Under the pieces are notes generated by a model that worked only from the letters and a program-made list of their open reading frames with translations, had not been told where the DNA came from and did not search any database. A program made the translations under genes and the position numbers. From assembly GCA_006176705.1 (NCBI GenBank), contig QRFJ01002123.1, positions 186,001 to 250,000 on the forward strand: a stretch of DNA of 64,000 bases, given 5' to 3'. The stretch's first letter is position 1, and every line of letters starts with the position of its first letter. Below, one piece after another: positions 48,231-59,200 of the stretch. This stretch comes from Cocos nucifera (Eukaryota; Streptophyta; Magnoliopsida; Arecales; Arecaceae).

Positions 48231-49023
48231 TCAAGCTCTAAAGGACCTATAGTCTAACTTGTCCACTTGTCTTTTGACATGAGCCGAACAATCCCAATTT
48301 TTGAGATGACTCAGACTTGATTTCTTACCATACCATATCTCATACGGTGTGGTAGGAATGGTTTTAGACGAAACCCTATTCAATAAGTATATTACAGTTA
48401 ACAGATTGTATCTCCAAAAAAAATTAGGAAGGTCTGTGAAGCTCATCATGGATCGAATCAAATCTAATAGGGTTCGATTCCTCCGTTCTGAAATTCCGTT
48501 GAGTTGAAGTATTCCAAGTAGAGTCCATTGAGAGACTATGTCATTTTTTTTGAGATAGTCCAAAAATTTTCTACTAAGATATTCATCTCCTCGATGTGAT
48601 CGAAGAACCTTAATGGGTTTTTCAGTTTGCTTTTCTACTTCATGTTTGAATTCCTTAAACTTTTTAAATGCTTCAGATTTGTGTCTCATAAGATACACAT
48701 TCATATCGAGATAAATCATCGATAAAGGTTATGAAGTAGACAAAATTATCTCTAGTCAGTACATCAAATGAACCGCACACATCAATATGTACTAGAACAA
48801 GAAGATCCATGGCCCTTTCCCAATGTCCTATAAAAGGGAGCTTAGTCATTTTGCCATGAAGACAAGATTCACAAATTGGATATGACTCGGAAGTCAACGG
48901 ACTTAATAGCCTAATTTTTTCTAATTTGTTAATCCTATCTTCTGCTATATGATCTAGTCTTAGGTGCCATAGATACCTATCATTTGGACTATCCCTAGGT
49001 CGTTTTGGTTTTATGGCATTCAT
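48231..49023 (-). pseudogene. Element F GAG-pre-integrase and integrase
   Basis: It reads YLWHLRLDHIAEDRINKLEK and YPICESCLHGKMTKLPF (His and Cys pairs of the zinc region). Next are VHIDVCGSFDVLTRDNFVYF (first Asp), LRSHRGDEYLSRKFLDYL (second Asp block) and LNGISERRNRTLLDLIRSMM with the catalytic Glu. One frame change lies near 48700, at the DLSRY block. The tail holds LLNRVSSKTIPTTPYEIWYG. The catalytic set is kept, although the SDRG-type motif reads SHRGDE. Confidence 0.85.
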
Positions 49024-49158
49024 ATTTTGCTCGATATTAAAAATAGATACATCAATATGTAATTGGTAAAGACCGTTAATAAGAAAACCACTTACAATTT
49101 TATTTTCTTCATACAGAATATTACAATGGTCCTTAAGAAAACTAATTACATAGCCTTC

Positions 49159-49599
49159 TTATGCTAAACATGAAATAGAAATTAAATTCCTACTTGTTGT
49201 AGGCACAAAATAACAATCCTTTAATACTAAGTCTAAATCAGATGGTAGTCGAAGATGGTATATTTCTACGGCCATAGCAGCAACTCTTGCTTCATTTTCA
49301 ATGTGTAAGATCATTTCACCATCTCTCGGTCTCCTACTATCCTCAAGATTCTGCATGAAAGTGCACAAATGAGCACTAGAACTAAAGTCAAGTATCCAAC
49401 TGGATGCAGAAAAAATTGTAAAGTTAGACTCAATAATGAGCATACCTCTAGAAGGACCTGCCTCCTTCTTATTCTTCAGGGTGATCAGGTAAGTAGGGCA
49501 GTTCCGCTTCCAGTGACCGTCAGTGTTGCAATGGAAACACTTTTCTTTGTCAGCGGTCTTCTTCTTCAACTCTGTCTTTTTCTTCTTTCCTCCTTCCAT
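49159..49599 (-). pseudogene. Element F zinc knuckle and protease
   Basis: KCFHCNTDGHWKRNCP is an intact CX2CX4HX4C knuckle. The protease site reads WILDFSSSAHLC, where D-S-G would be expected, so the aspartic protease is inactivated. LVLKDCYFVPTTSRNLISIS ends the domain. Confidence 0.85.
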
Positions 49600-49605
49600 C
49601 TTTTA

Positions 49606-50213
49606 TCATTTCACAGACTTCTTCTTCTTTCTAAAATACTTTATCTTGAAAGAAGTCCATTTCATAGCAAGTACTGAGCCTTTAGAACCTTTCATAGAAA
49701 GCTCAGCAGTAACCAGCATATTCATAAGCTTGTCCAAAGAATTTTGAAGTTTATGCATATGATAGTTCATGATGAACTGCCCATATGTATCAGTCAAGGA
49801 TTGCAGAATTATATCATTCTGCAAATCCAGGTCCAACTTCACACCGAGCTTCTCAAGCTCTTTCAAATCTTTGATCATCATCAGACATTGATCTTGGACT
49901 GACTGTCCATCATGCATTTTAGTCTTGAACATCATTTAGTGACTTGATACTTGGCTGCATGACTCTGTTCACCAAACATCTCTTATAGGTGAGCCAATAT
50001 TTGGTGGACAGTCCTGATATTTTCATATTGGCACTGAAGCTCATCAGACATCGAGCCCAACATATAATAGCTGGCCTTGTTATCTTCATCCGTCCACTTG
50101 TTAAGAGACGCTCTCCATTCAGCGAATGGACGAGCTGGTAAGATGGGGGGTCCTGATCCAATACATAAGTTAACTTCTTGGAATCCAAAATAATTTTGAA
50201 GTTTCAGAGTCAA
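49606..50213 (-). pseudogene. Element F gag
   Basis: Two frames together give the family gag: RASLNKWTDEDNKASYYMLG, DELQCQYENIRTVHQILAHL, then MMFKTKMHDGQSVQDQCLMM, DLKELEKLGVKLDLDLQNDI, FIMNYHMHKLQNSLDKLMNM and a KKKKK-rich tail. At least two frame changes (near 49930-49990) and a stop separate them from the zinc knuckle. Confidence 0.83.
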
Positions 50214-52161
50214 TCCTTATAATTGGATCCGATCAATATATGGGTATCCAGGATGTGCTAGTGGATTGGACGCAGATATTTTTCTGTAGAGAGTCAAAAT
50301 TTTTAGTTAGATATTATAATTAAGACTTGACCAATTTGTTTAGGAGTTTTATTTTTAAATAATTTGCTTCCACTATTTTTTTGGATCCCTACACTCCCTC
50401 TGTAGAGATGCAAAAATCTTCATGATTAATGATTTTCAGTGGGTGGTGTGATCCCATAAACTGACTCATCACCTCACCTAACAGTTATTGATGATGGATT
50501 AGCCAATGAGTGAACAACTCTTGTTCAATGATTCTTTAATCATGGTGCACCCAAACTTGGTCTCTAATTCATGAATCTCATCGTGCCCAAAATATTGATC
50601 CACTTCTTAGTTAAGTCAGACCCACCATTTGCATAGATTGAATTTCTAATTGAGTCTCTCACCGTATCCAAAATATTGAGCCCAATCCATTCTCCAGTCT
50701 GTAGCATCCAATGCCTAATAGACATGGTTGCATCTTCTCAGTGCAACTGAACCACTGTAATCAGTCAAGAACAATCAACCTTGGGAAGGGCCTGTACATC
50801 TACAATGGTGGAAGACCTTAGACTTAATCTTTTCTTAGAAAGATTTGATTTAGGTCTCATTAAACTAGACTTGACATGGTCATAACAATTATGACTAACC
50901 TAGTGGCATGGGTTAGCTCGGATTATTGACCACTTTAGATCAGGATTGGGTCGACAAATATGGCCAGGTAAGTGAGATCGATGGAAGGAATATGCCATTA
51001 ACTCAATAAGAATGCATTCGAGTTGAGTAGCTCCTAATTAAAAATCAGTCGATCGTATCTGCCAAATTTACCTTAGACACCAAATTATTGAGTTAGAACC
51101 AATCAGGTTAGCCTACAATCCAGACTCTAATCACTGAGCCTAATTAGGTCTTAGCTTGATCGATCACTCATGTGATTCGATCTTGACCTAGACTTAATCC
51201 TATTAGGCTGGTCAATTTAAGCACTCTTGATCCCATCTAACCAACTCTTGATTCAGTTTGATCAACCACTTAGATCTAATTAAGCTACCCAGTCTAAACC
51301 TAATTTTATGAATATGTCTTAAATCTAAAAATTTTTAATTTTTAGACTTAACATATTTTATAATCTTAATTTTTAATTAAGTTTAGGGTTCACAAACAAA
51401 ATATGTAAATAAAATTCTAGGATTTTAGGATCTAGAGTTTTGTAGAAAATAAGTTTTTTGAATTTTTGATTAAGGACAAACATGCAGCATCCCTACACAT
51501 CATAAGAACATCCCATCAAATGAAAGGAGAGGGCATTTAAATCCAACTTTGTTCTTATGATCGGACGGCCAAGGAGAACACCTTAATCAAAAATATAAAA
51601 ACTACAAAATTAGTTAGATCTACATCATATATCTCATATATAAAAATTGATCTAACTATAAACATGTTTTGCATACATCTCATGTATGATATCATGCATA
51701 TTTTTTAGATCTAAATTATCTCATAATCATCTAAAAAATCAAATTAAAATTGAACTCATCAAAATAAATTCTATACTAGATAATTATGTAGAACTATTCT
51801 ACAACTAGTCTAAACATGCATTCATCATATCTCATATGAAAAAAAATTAAATAACTTTATTTTTTATTTTTTAGATCTTATTATAATATTTATAATATTA
51901 AAAAATAGTAAATAAATTAATCTAAAAATTATAACTTAATCAAATTAAATTATGATCATGCAAGACTATACATAGAACTATTCTATTCTACAACTAGTCA
52001 TGCATCTTGTAAAACTTAGATCTAAATTATTTAATTTTTAATTTTTCTAATTTTAGATTAAATAATATCTCATGTGATATCTAAAATCATCTAATTATTA
52101 TATTAAAATTAAATTAAAATTAGATCTAAATTATTTATAGGAACCTGGCTCTGATATCAGT
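50214..52161 (-). other. Element F leader and primer binding site
   Basis: About 1.9 kb are noncoding. The primer site CCTGGCTCTGATATCA at 52144-52159 reads TGATATCAGAGCCAGG on the minus strand, one change from the iMet consensus. Confidence 0.78.
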
Positions 52162-54438
52162 TGAAGGAAAAAATCTATTTTCCGGATCAGGTTCATTCAA
52201 ATCTGATTTGATAAAGAAGAATATTTTAAATATTTTTCTCTTAGATCTAAATTAGATCTGATATTTTTTAGATCTAATTTAATGGATCTAATAAAATAAT
52301 TAAATTAAATTAAATTAAATTAAATTTATACCTTGTTCTTGGGTAATCTTATTATCCTATGATGATCCTATTGATTGCCTGAGGTTCTAAATGTAGCCAT
52401 GCAATCGCCTAACCTCTACCGATATTCACTCGAATAGAATTTAGATATCTTCTTCTTTTCAATCTTTTCTCCAAAGATCAGATCTAGATCTGATCTTGAA
52501 GGTTTTCAAAATAACTTTTGAAGATCCGATGTTGTCTCTTGCAGCAGTGCTGCTTTCTTCCTTTCTTGTCGCCTTTCTCTTGACTGGATCGCACCAAACT
52601 AAAGCCCAAAGCCCCTTGGGCATGGAGAGAAGAGAGAGGATTAGAGGTAGGCATGAAGAAGAGAGGGAGATGGCTATGTGGCATGGGCAAGGGGAGAACC
52701 TCTCTAAACCTAGGCGCAGATAGGGTTTATATAGATCCTGCTGTGCCATGCAGTGCCACATCATCCTGACCAATCACATCTCTTTATGCAATCAGATCTA
52801 AATCTGATTGATGGGATGACAACACCTGATCCAATCAGATGAGAGCCCCTCTTCAACATCCTTAGGTGGCGCCAAGACTGATCAAAGTAGAGTCTTAGGT
52901 GCCACCTAAGTTTATTCCATGAAGCAACTTGGAGTCCCATCTATATGGGACTCCAGGCATCATTATCCTTAGGCGCACGCCTCCCTAGGCATGCACCTCC
53001 TCCTTTCCTCTTTCTAGTAAGAGGACAAACCCCATTTGCTCTCCTATGGATGCATGACACATGGGCAGATGTCTAAGGATCAAAGGTCAACGTTTGACCA
53101 AAGTCAAAAGACAAGAATTAGCAGGTGATAGAAAATGACAGGTATTGTCTCAAATTTATCTCATAAATTAAGATAACCATTTTCTAATCTGGATAAGATC
53201 CAGTCAGACCAAGTAAAAGTATCTGAGTGAGTCCAAACATATTTGGCTCAGTCGAGACAATATTTAATGATTGTTGAAGAACTTTAGGCTCAATCGTGTG
53301 CTGGCATGATTTTCTTGAACCTAATTAAATCTAATTCAAATCAATGAAACTGGGTTAGTCCAATTTATGATATCTAGATCAAAACCCTTATTTGTGTGAT
53401 CCAATTAGGTTTAATTCTATATGGTAATGAGATATATCGCGATCTCTATCATCGACATCATCAAAATACCTTCCAATGGATCAAAACTTTTCTAATTCAG
53501 ACAACTAGAATAATTGATCATCCAAATCATTCTAATTGCTCCCAAAATCCACCAGTGATACCTAACAGTATATGGTGGCAATCCATCAGAACTAAAAATG
53601 AACCTCTCGATGTAGTTACATAAGTGATTAAGTTCTTCTATCTTGAGCTTCGATTAGTTTAGGGTTAAAGTGAACTCGTCAAACCCTAATTTTCATCATA
53701 TAAATTAATCATTCGATTCAAGTCCAATGTGAAAATCTTAATAGAAACACTTTCTTTCATTTTACTCCACCATGACCATGGGCTTATGGACTTGATTCTC
53801 GTGATCATTATAGGGCTGCTCCTCATCTACCGAAGTAGATAGATTTCCTCTTGGAGTAATCCAACTCCTACAATGAACATGCTATAGCCAACATACACCT
53901 CAGAATTTTGAATGGCTAGGAGATCGAGTCATGGTGTAGTCAAACTATAACACCCTCAAGGTGAACTGTCGATTCACCTCAGATCAAAGAACCAGACACA
54001 CGACTGCAGCTTTGAGCCAGTCATCAATGAGAAGGTAGACTTCCTTATAATTGCTCGAGTTGATCATGCTCAGTACCCTCATTCTCTAATGGATACTTGT
54101 ACTCTCGCTCCCTATGTCTCTACACCGTAGACTCAAGACTCATCTACTATAAAGAAGCAATTGTACACCAATCTTCCGAATCAATCATCATTCTCATGAT
54201 GATCCTACGGACGGGAGCATTTTATGAGTTAATAATAAAAATTCATGTCTTAAATTTTCAACTCTTGAAAATAAGAATTATCATTGCATTAACTTAAGGG
54301 ATGTATCACAGACACTAAATACACATTATGATAGAAAATAACCCATTTTATTATTTATAGTCAAAATTATAATTTTACTCTTAGAAGTGTATAACAAGTG
54401 TCAACCTATTCTGACTTTTAGGGCACACATATCTAACA
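52162..54438 (-). repeat. 5' LTR of element F
   Basis: It is 2277 bp; minus-strand start TGTTAG at 54438, end CCTTCA at 52162. A minus-strand TATA box (TCTATATAAACC, around 52724-52735) lies ahead of the region homologous to the G promoter. Confidence 0.92.
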
Positions 54439-54443
54439 CTATC

Positions 54444-54486
54444 CCAATCATGGAACTTGAAAAACCTATGGATGTATTATCGATGA
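54444..54486 (+). pseudogene. Element H integrase C-terminal end
   Basis: The frame interrupted at 39482 resumes as QSWNLKNLWMYYR and a TGA at 54484. This is the usual Tat-type end (PWN...LRxYY). Confidence 0.83.
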
Positions 54487-54590
54487 CTTGGTCGCAATAA
54501 AATTTCTCTACTTTAACATCCCGACCCTTATTACAAATATGTAATGGTGGAAAATAACTTTCCAAACTTAAACGTGCAATGAAGATAGCC

Positions 54591-55560
54591 ACGTTAGGAA
54601 CAAGAGGAGAACCTCGTCCGAACATGAGCAAAGTCGAAGACCTCATTAATCTAAGATGAGATGAGGGAAGAGGCCCTTCCAGCAGTCCTAATATGCCCCT
54701 ACAGCCATGATAGAAATAGGAGAAGAATCTCATCCTAACATGAGCAAAGTCGAAGGCCTCATTAATCTAAGATGAGATGAGGAGAGAGGCCCTTCCAGTG
54801 GCCCTAATGTGTCCCTATAGCCACGTTAGGAACAGAAGAAGAACCACATCCTAACATGAGCAAAGCTGAAGACCTCATTAATCTAAGACGAGATGAGGGG
54901 AGAGATCCTTCCAGCGGTCCTAATGTGCTCCTACAACTACATTAAGAATGAGAGGAGAACCTCATCCTAATGTGAGCAAAATCAAAGGCCTCGTTAATCT
55001 AAGACAAGATGAGAAGAGAGATCCTTCCAGCGGTCCTAATGTATCCCTACAGCCATGTTAGGAATAGGAGAAGAACCTCATCCTAACGTGAGTAAAGCCA
55101 AAGGTCTCGTTAATCTAGGACGAGATGAGAGGAGAGGCCCTTTCAGTAGCCCTAATATGCCCCTACAGTCATGTTAAAAATAGAAGGAGAACCTCGTCCT
55201 AACATGAGTAAAGTGGAAGACCTCGTTAATCTAAGCCGAGATGAGGGAAGAGGCCCTTTCAGTAGTCCTAATGTGCCTCTACAGCCATGTTAGGAACAGA
55301 AGGAGAATCTCATCCTAAGGTGAGCAAAGCAGAAGGCTTTGTTAAACTAAGACGAGATGAGGGAAGAGATTCCATCAACGATCCTGACGTACCCCTACGA
55401 ACCTGCAAGGAATAGAAAAAAAATCTCATCCTAACATGAGAAAGGCCAAGGCCTCATTAATCTAAAATGAAGGAAAGGGAAAAGCTATACCGACGTCCCT
55501 TATATGTGTTCTTCCTACGGCTACGTCAAATACAAAAGGAAGAACCCGACCCTAGTTCAT
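54591..55560 (+). repeat. 116-bp tandem array downstream of H integrase
   Basis: Units start at 54591, 54707, 54823, 54939, 55055, 55171, 55287 and 55403, exactly 116 bp apart, with a degenerate ninth from about 55523. Each unit contains GAACCTCATCCTAA, a TGAGCAAAG block, TTAATCTAAGA and CCTAATGTGCCCCTACAGCC. Tandem repeats in the 3' untranslated region are known from Tat/Ogre-type elements. Confidence 0.93.
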
Positions 55561-55835
55561 AGAAGGGACCCCAGCTTGGCATCCATAACAAGCATCTCAT
55601 TAGAAGACAAAGCAAAGAAAAATAAGATGAAAAAAGTGAAGCCATTAACCAGCATCAAATCCATGTAAGACAATATCAAAAAAGATACCATTTTATTACA
55701 AATATTAAGTTCATTATAAGCAAAATAAAGATAGATGAGATCGATTACATGAGAATATAAGTCCATTACAAGCAAGATAAAGGTCAGCAAGACTGATTAC
55801 AAGAAAAGAAAGAAGAAGAAAAAAAGATAGAAGTC

Positions 55836-56762
55836 TTAAGATGGACTGGACTCCTCAGATTTTGGGTTGTCGGCCTCAATCATCACCAGGACTTGCTTTA
55901 ATCTAAGAATCTCCTCCTCAAGCTCTCTCTTTTTGTATAAGCTATCAATATACATCCTATTGATGTGTCTGAATTTGCCTTCAAGCTCTCGCCGCTGCTT
56001 TCTTAGGACTTTAGACTCGATCTCCGCATCTTTAACAACTTGGTGCTCATGAGTTAGCTCAAGTTTCAGTCGTTGAACCTTGGCCTACTCCATCCCGACC
56101 GCACCGACAGTGCTCTTCAAAGAGGCAATCTCCTCTAACTCACCACTCGAACTGGCCTGCTGACTACTGTATAACCACCTTTGGAAGTAAGATGCTTCAT
56201 CTCTGGCTACCTGAAGGTCGTATTCAAGCCTGGACATCTTCTTTGCCCAGGTTATTCTGTAATTATTACGTCAATTCTCGATGTCTTGTAATTGCCTCTG
56301 AAGCTTGGAGAACTTCTTGGACCAATCCCGATAGTACCGAGCCTTATCAGTAGACCATGATGAGCTTCCTTCCAGTAATTGAATTTTTTCTTTTGCCACC
56401 TTAAGGTCGGCTTCGAGAGAGCTGACCTTCACCGTTAGTGCCCAAGATTTATCACTGGCATTTTTTCTAAGCTCGGCCAGCTCCTTCTCAAAATTGCCTT
56501 TTCTAATATTAAAGCTCATGAAATCCTTCATGTGTAGCTTATGAAGGCGAGTGACCTCGATCATCACCTCCGAAGCATTCTTCCTATACCTCTGAAGTCC
56601 ATCTTCCATCTTCTTCAACTTTTCTTTAGATGATGAACCTCCCTCTTTAAATTTTTAATTATGAATTTTAGAGGGATGGCTTGAGGCAGTGGCTCAACAT
56701 CATTTGGAGATGACTAGCCTTGACTGCGATCGTTGGAAGGATTCTGAATAATATTCGCCATG
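55836..56762 (-). pseudogene. Antisense coiled-coil ORF of element H (second accessory ORF)
   Basis: From ATG 56762 the minus strand reads MANIIQNPSNDRSQG, a stop, then VEPLPQAIPLKFIIKNLKRE. A frame change near 56630 leads to a long, highly charged helix-rich stretch: KNASEVMIEVTRLHKLHMKD, SWALTVKVSSLEADLKVAKE, RYYRDWSKKFSKLQRQLQ. A TGA at 56271 and a TAG near 56091 interrupt it, yet the same frame continues (LEYDLQVARDEASYFQRWLY, KRELEEEILRLKQVL) to a TAA at 55836. The leucine/charge spacing over ~250 residues suggests a long coiled coil. No function is known to me. It is not a pol product. The even frame retention outside the stops suggests it was once translated. Confidence 0.68.
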
Positions 56763-56849
56763 ATATAGGTGTAAAGGAAAGAAAGTTTATTTTCATTTCT
56801 TAAAATATTTGAGTACACCGAGAAGAAAAAGAAAGAAAAGTATAAGTAA

Positions 56850-57540
56850 TCAAAGATTTTTAATCTCGATCGGTTCAGCAGTAGGTGAGGTCAGTGCATT
56901 CCTTGCAGCCTCAAGCTCGACTGCAAGTCCTGGGGCTTCAAGGGTGGGTTCAACAACAGGAGGGGTGGCCTTGGCGTTAGAAGGATCGGCTTCTTCACCG
57001 GGCTCGTCCATCAGAAGGTCGAGATCTACCTCTAAAAAGTTTTTCGCAACCCTCTCCATATAGATCTCAAATTCCTCCAGAAAAGCCTCTTGGGCGAAGG
57101 CGATCTTGATGTCCTCCACAGCTTTGGAGGACTTAAAGGCCTCGATAGCCCGCTCCTTCTCGATGCTGACCTTCTCTTCAACCTTCTTCCTTTGGTCCTC
57201 CGATAGAGTCAAGGCTACCCTCAGCTCCGTGGAAATCTCCTCTTCTCTCCTTAATACCTCTCGAAGGTGATCGACTTTCGTAGTTTGTTCCTTTAAGGCC
57301 ATTTTCAAACATTCGACCTCGGCTGGTTCAGCAAAAGGTGAGGTGAGTGCATTTCTTGTGGCCTTAAGCTCGACTGCAGGTCCTGGGGCTTCAGGGATGG
57401 GTTCGACAATAGGAGGGGTGGCCTTGGCATTAGAAGGGCCAGCTTCTTCACTGGGCTCGTCCATCAGAAGATCGAAATCTATCTCTAAAAAGTTCTTCGC
57501 AATCCTCCCCATGCAGATCTCAAATCCCTATAGAAAAGCC
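56850..57540 (-). pseudogene. Antisense coiled-coil accessory ORF of element H, C-terminal half with internal repeat
   Basis: On the minus strand 220 residues are open from 57512. A heptad-like coil (VDHLREVLRREEEISTELRV, LSEDQRKKVEEKVSIEKERA) lies between two copies of a ~65-residue unit. The copies start MGRIAKNFLEIDFDLLMDEP and MERVAKNFLEVDLDLLMDEP and both end ARNALTSP or TRNALTSP. A stop sits just upstream. This resembles the C-terminal part of proteins annotated as putative gypsy-type transposon (PF04195), for which the N-terminal part lies inverted at 57762-59200. Its role is unknown. Confidence 0.7.
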
Positions 57541-57541
57541 A

Positions 57542-57995
57542 CCTATTGTCCTCCCTTATTTCAGGCGCCTTGCCGTTTGATCTACACAGTGTCATCATCT
57601 CTCCACCCTTCTCAGTCATACTAGATTAGTCTCAAAAACCTCTTTTTGAATTATTCCTATGTCTTCTACATCTCGTCCTTTTGATTTTTTTGGAAAAGTC
57701 TAGCATCTTATTTTTCTTGATTTTTCGAGGGGGGGGGTGTTCTAAGTTTGCTTTGATCCGAATGTCCACCGAAGCATCCTAATCGACATATTTTGGGAGT
57801 TTGGCTCATCGAGCTTTGATGGACCCATCCCTTAGGGATACCAAGCCCATAGATATGCCCCAGCTGTTGTTTATGCCCGCCAGTATTTCTTGCAAACTTT
57901 GGCTTGATGATCTCTCCTTAGTCAGAGTCTAGGTCGGAATTCCTCCCAAATTTGAGCTTGAACTTTTCGATCCTAATGATCAAGCCTGTACCCCT
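57542..57995 (+). repeat. Left arm of a ~450-bp inverted repeat
   Basis: It pairs with 62168-62620 in inverted orientation at roughly 80% identity by eye. It contains the 5' untranslated region and the first ~75 codons of the PF04195-like gene. Confidence 0.85.
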
Positions 57996-58512
57996 CATTC
58001 GGATCGAACCTGTCTGTATCTCGAAATCCTCCGTGCAGGACTTAGGCTGTCCTCGCCTCCCTTTGTAGTTAGTCTGTTCAAGTTTTCTAATATTTTCTTT
58101 ATCGCAATGGCATCAAAATTCTTTAGATTCATCATAGGGTTTTTTTTCTGTGTGTCATAGTAGGTGTCCGACCTACCATTTTTCTATTCCGCACATTTTT
58201 ACTTGCATACGTCACCCTACCGCCAAGGATTGGTGGTATATTTTCTTCCAGTTCGAAAAAAAGGAATTACTTAAGGGTGCCCCTTCTTCCATTCACAATT
58301 GAAAGGAGAAGTTTGTCTTTGTCTCATGTCCCTTCCTAGAATTAGGACTTTCTTTATCGGGGGAGATAAGGGACTCGATCCACCAAGCTCCCGAGCTGGA
58401 GAGTGAGGATCAGGGCTTAGTTGATAAATTGAAGAACTTTAATGCCCCTCCGATCTCTAAGCTTTTGGATGAGCAGACCTTGTTCAACTTTGGGCTTAGT
58501 TCGCTAAATCCA

Positions 58513-58604
58513 GTAGGTAGCTCTCCTTAGCCAGTTAGTCGCGTCGTGTCTTTCCTTCTAGTCTTGACTCTACTTCCTTTCTTCTTTTTCTTTTTTTTTC
58601 ATAG
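58513..58604 (+). other. Candidate intron 1 in the accessory gene
   Basis: Donor CCA/GTAGGT and acceptor TTTTTTTTTCATAG bound 92 bp. The acceptor could also be the AG two bases further on. The flanks SLNP and MNPEEW fit together in sense frame with the second acceptor. Confidence 0.5.
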
Positions 58605-59046
58605 AGATGAACCCAGAAGAATGGAACTGCTTATCTAAGGGGATCAAGTCCCTCAAGAGAAAGGATAGCTCCATCGGAAAAACATCGAAGAAGGCTCGCA
58701 TTGATGAGCCGATCCCAACCGTGTCGATTCAGGCAGCACCCATCCCAAAGGCTAATGTGGTAGCACCAACTCTGACCTTGCCCCAAGAGGATGCGGCCCC
58801 CATACCTTTCGAGCAGTGTGAGGTCGTCGAGAAAAGAGGAAGAAAAAGAACACCATCGAAAAAAGAGTAAGAAGGATGGTCGTAAACTTGAGTGGTGAAG
58901 GCTCCGATCAGGAGCGAGCTTGCTTGAATGATAGGAAGATCGTCCAATCCTTGATGAAGAGCAACATCCTCCCACACATAGTTGATAAAATGATTGAAAA
59001 GATGGATGCTGAAAGATTTGACGAGTCCTTCACTGCCTTCCTCGAG

Positions 59047-59123
59047 GTATTTAAAACCTTCGAACTTAATCGAATGCGGGATGTACTCCCAAAGCTCTAA
59101 CTTAATTTTCTTCTATCCTACAG
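59047..59123 (+). other. Candidate intron 2 in the accessory gene
   Basis: Donor GAG/GTATTT, branch-like CTAACTTAAT and acceptor TCTATCCTACAG bound 77 bp. Removing it joins AFLE to LGHNLFTHSK in one frame and skips the stop at 59098. Confidence 0.6.
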
Positions 59124-59200
59124 CTGGGGCATAACTTGTTCACCCATTCAAAGGTGACCGATCTCCGCCAAGTCGAGTTCTCCAAGGTCGTCCATGAGGC

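Larger units (their letters stand above)
39483..54438 (-). mobile_element. Element F: Ty1/copia retrotransposon, nearly complete but degenerate
   Basis: The perfect TSD is CTATC (39478-39482, 54439-54443). The 5' LTR is at 52162-54438 and the 3' LTR is split by G (39483-39960 and 44526-46327). The internal region 46328-52161 has primer site, leader, gag, protease, integrase, RT and RNase H on the minus strand. It belongs to the same family as E and G. Inactive: the protease motif is lost and stops and frameshifts are present, although RT keeps YVDD. Confidence 0.93.
57762..59200 (+). pseudogene. PF04195-like gypsy accessory gene, N-terminal and middle part
   Basis: ATG 57762 is the same start seen in the right arm (62402, minus). 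The frame reads LMPQLLFMPASISC-type text up to LSLVRV, a TAG, then FELELFDPNDQACTP, LEILRAGLRLSSPPFVVSLF and FRFIIGF, matching the putative gypsy-type transposon family. A frame change near 58145 leads to KDWWYIFFQFEKKELLKGAP and KEKFVFVSCPFLELG. A lysine-rich middle follows from 58607 (MNPEEWNCLSKGIKSLKRK), then MIEKMDAERFDESFTAFLE. Two intron-like gaps occur at 58513-58604 and 59047-59123. The last exon reads GHNLFTHSKVTDLRQVEFSK and is cut by the solo LTR. The function of this family is unknown. Confidence 0.72.

Noticed and set aside
54591..55560. Regular repeats considered as a CRISPR-like array
   Set aside because: Whole 116-bp units repeat head to tail with no unique spacers; it is an ordinary tandem repeat in a plant retrotransposon.
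58631..58977. Minus-strand ORFs of 114 and 82 residues
   Set aside because: Complements of the lysine-rich plus-strand accessory exon; the plus strand matches the family.
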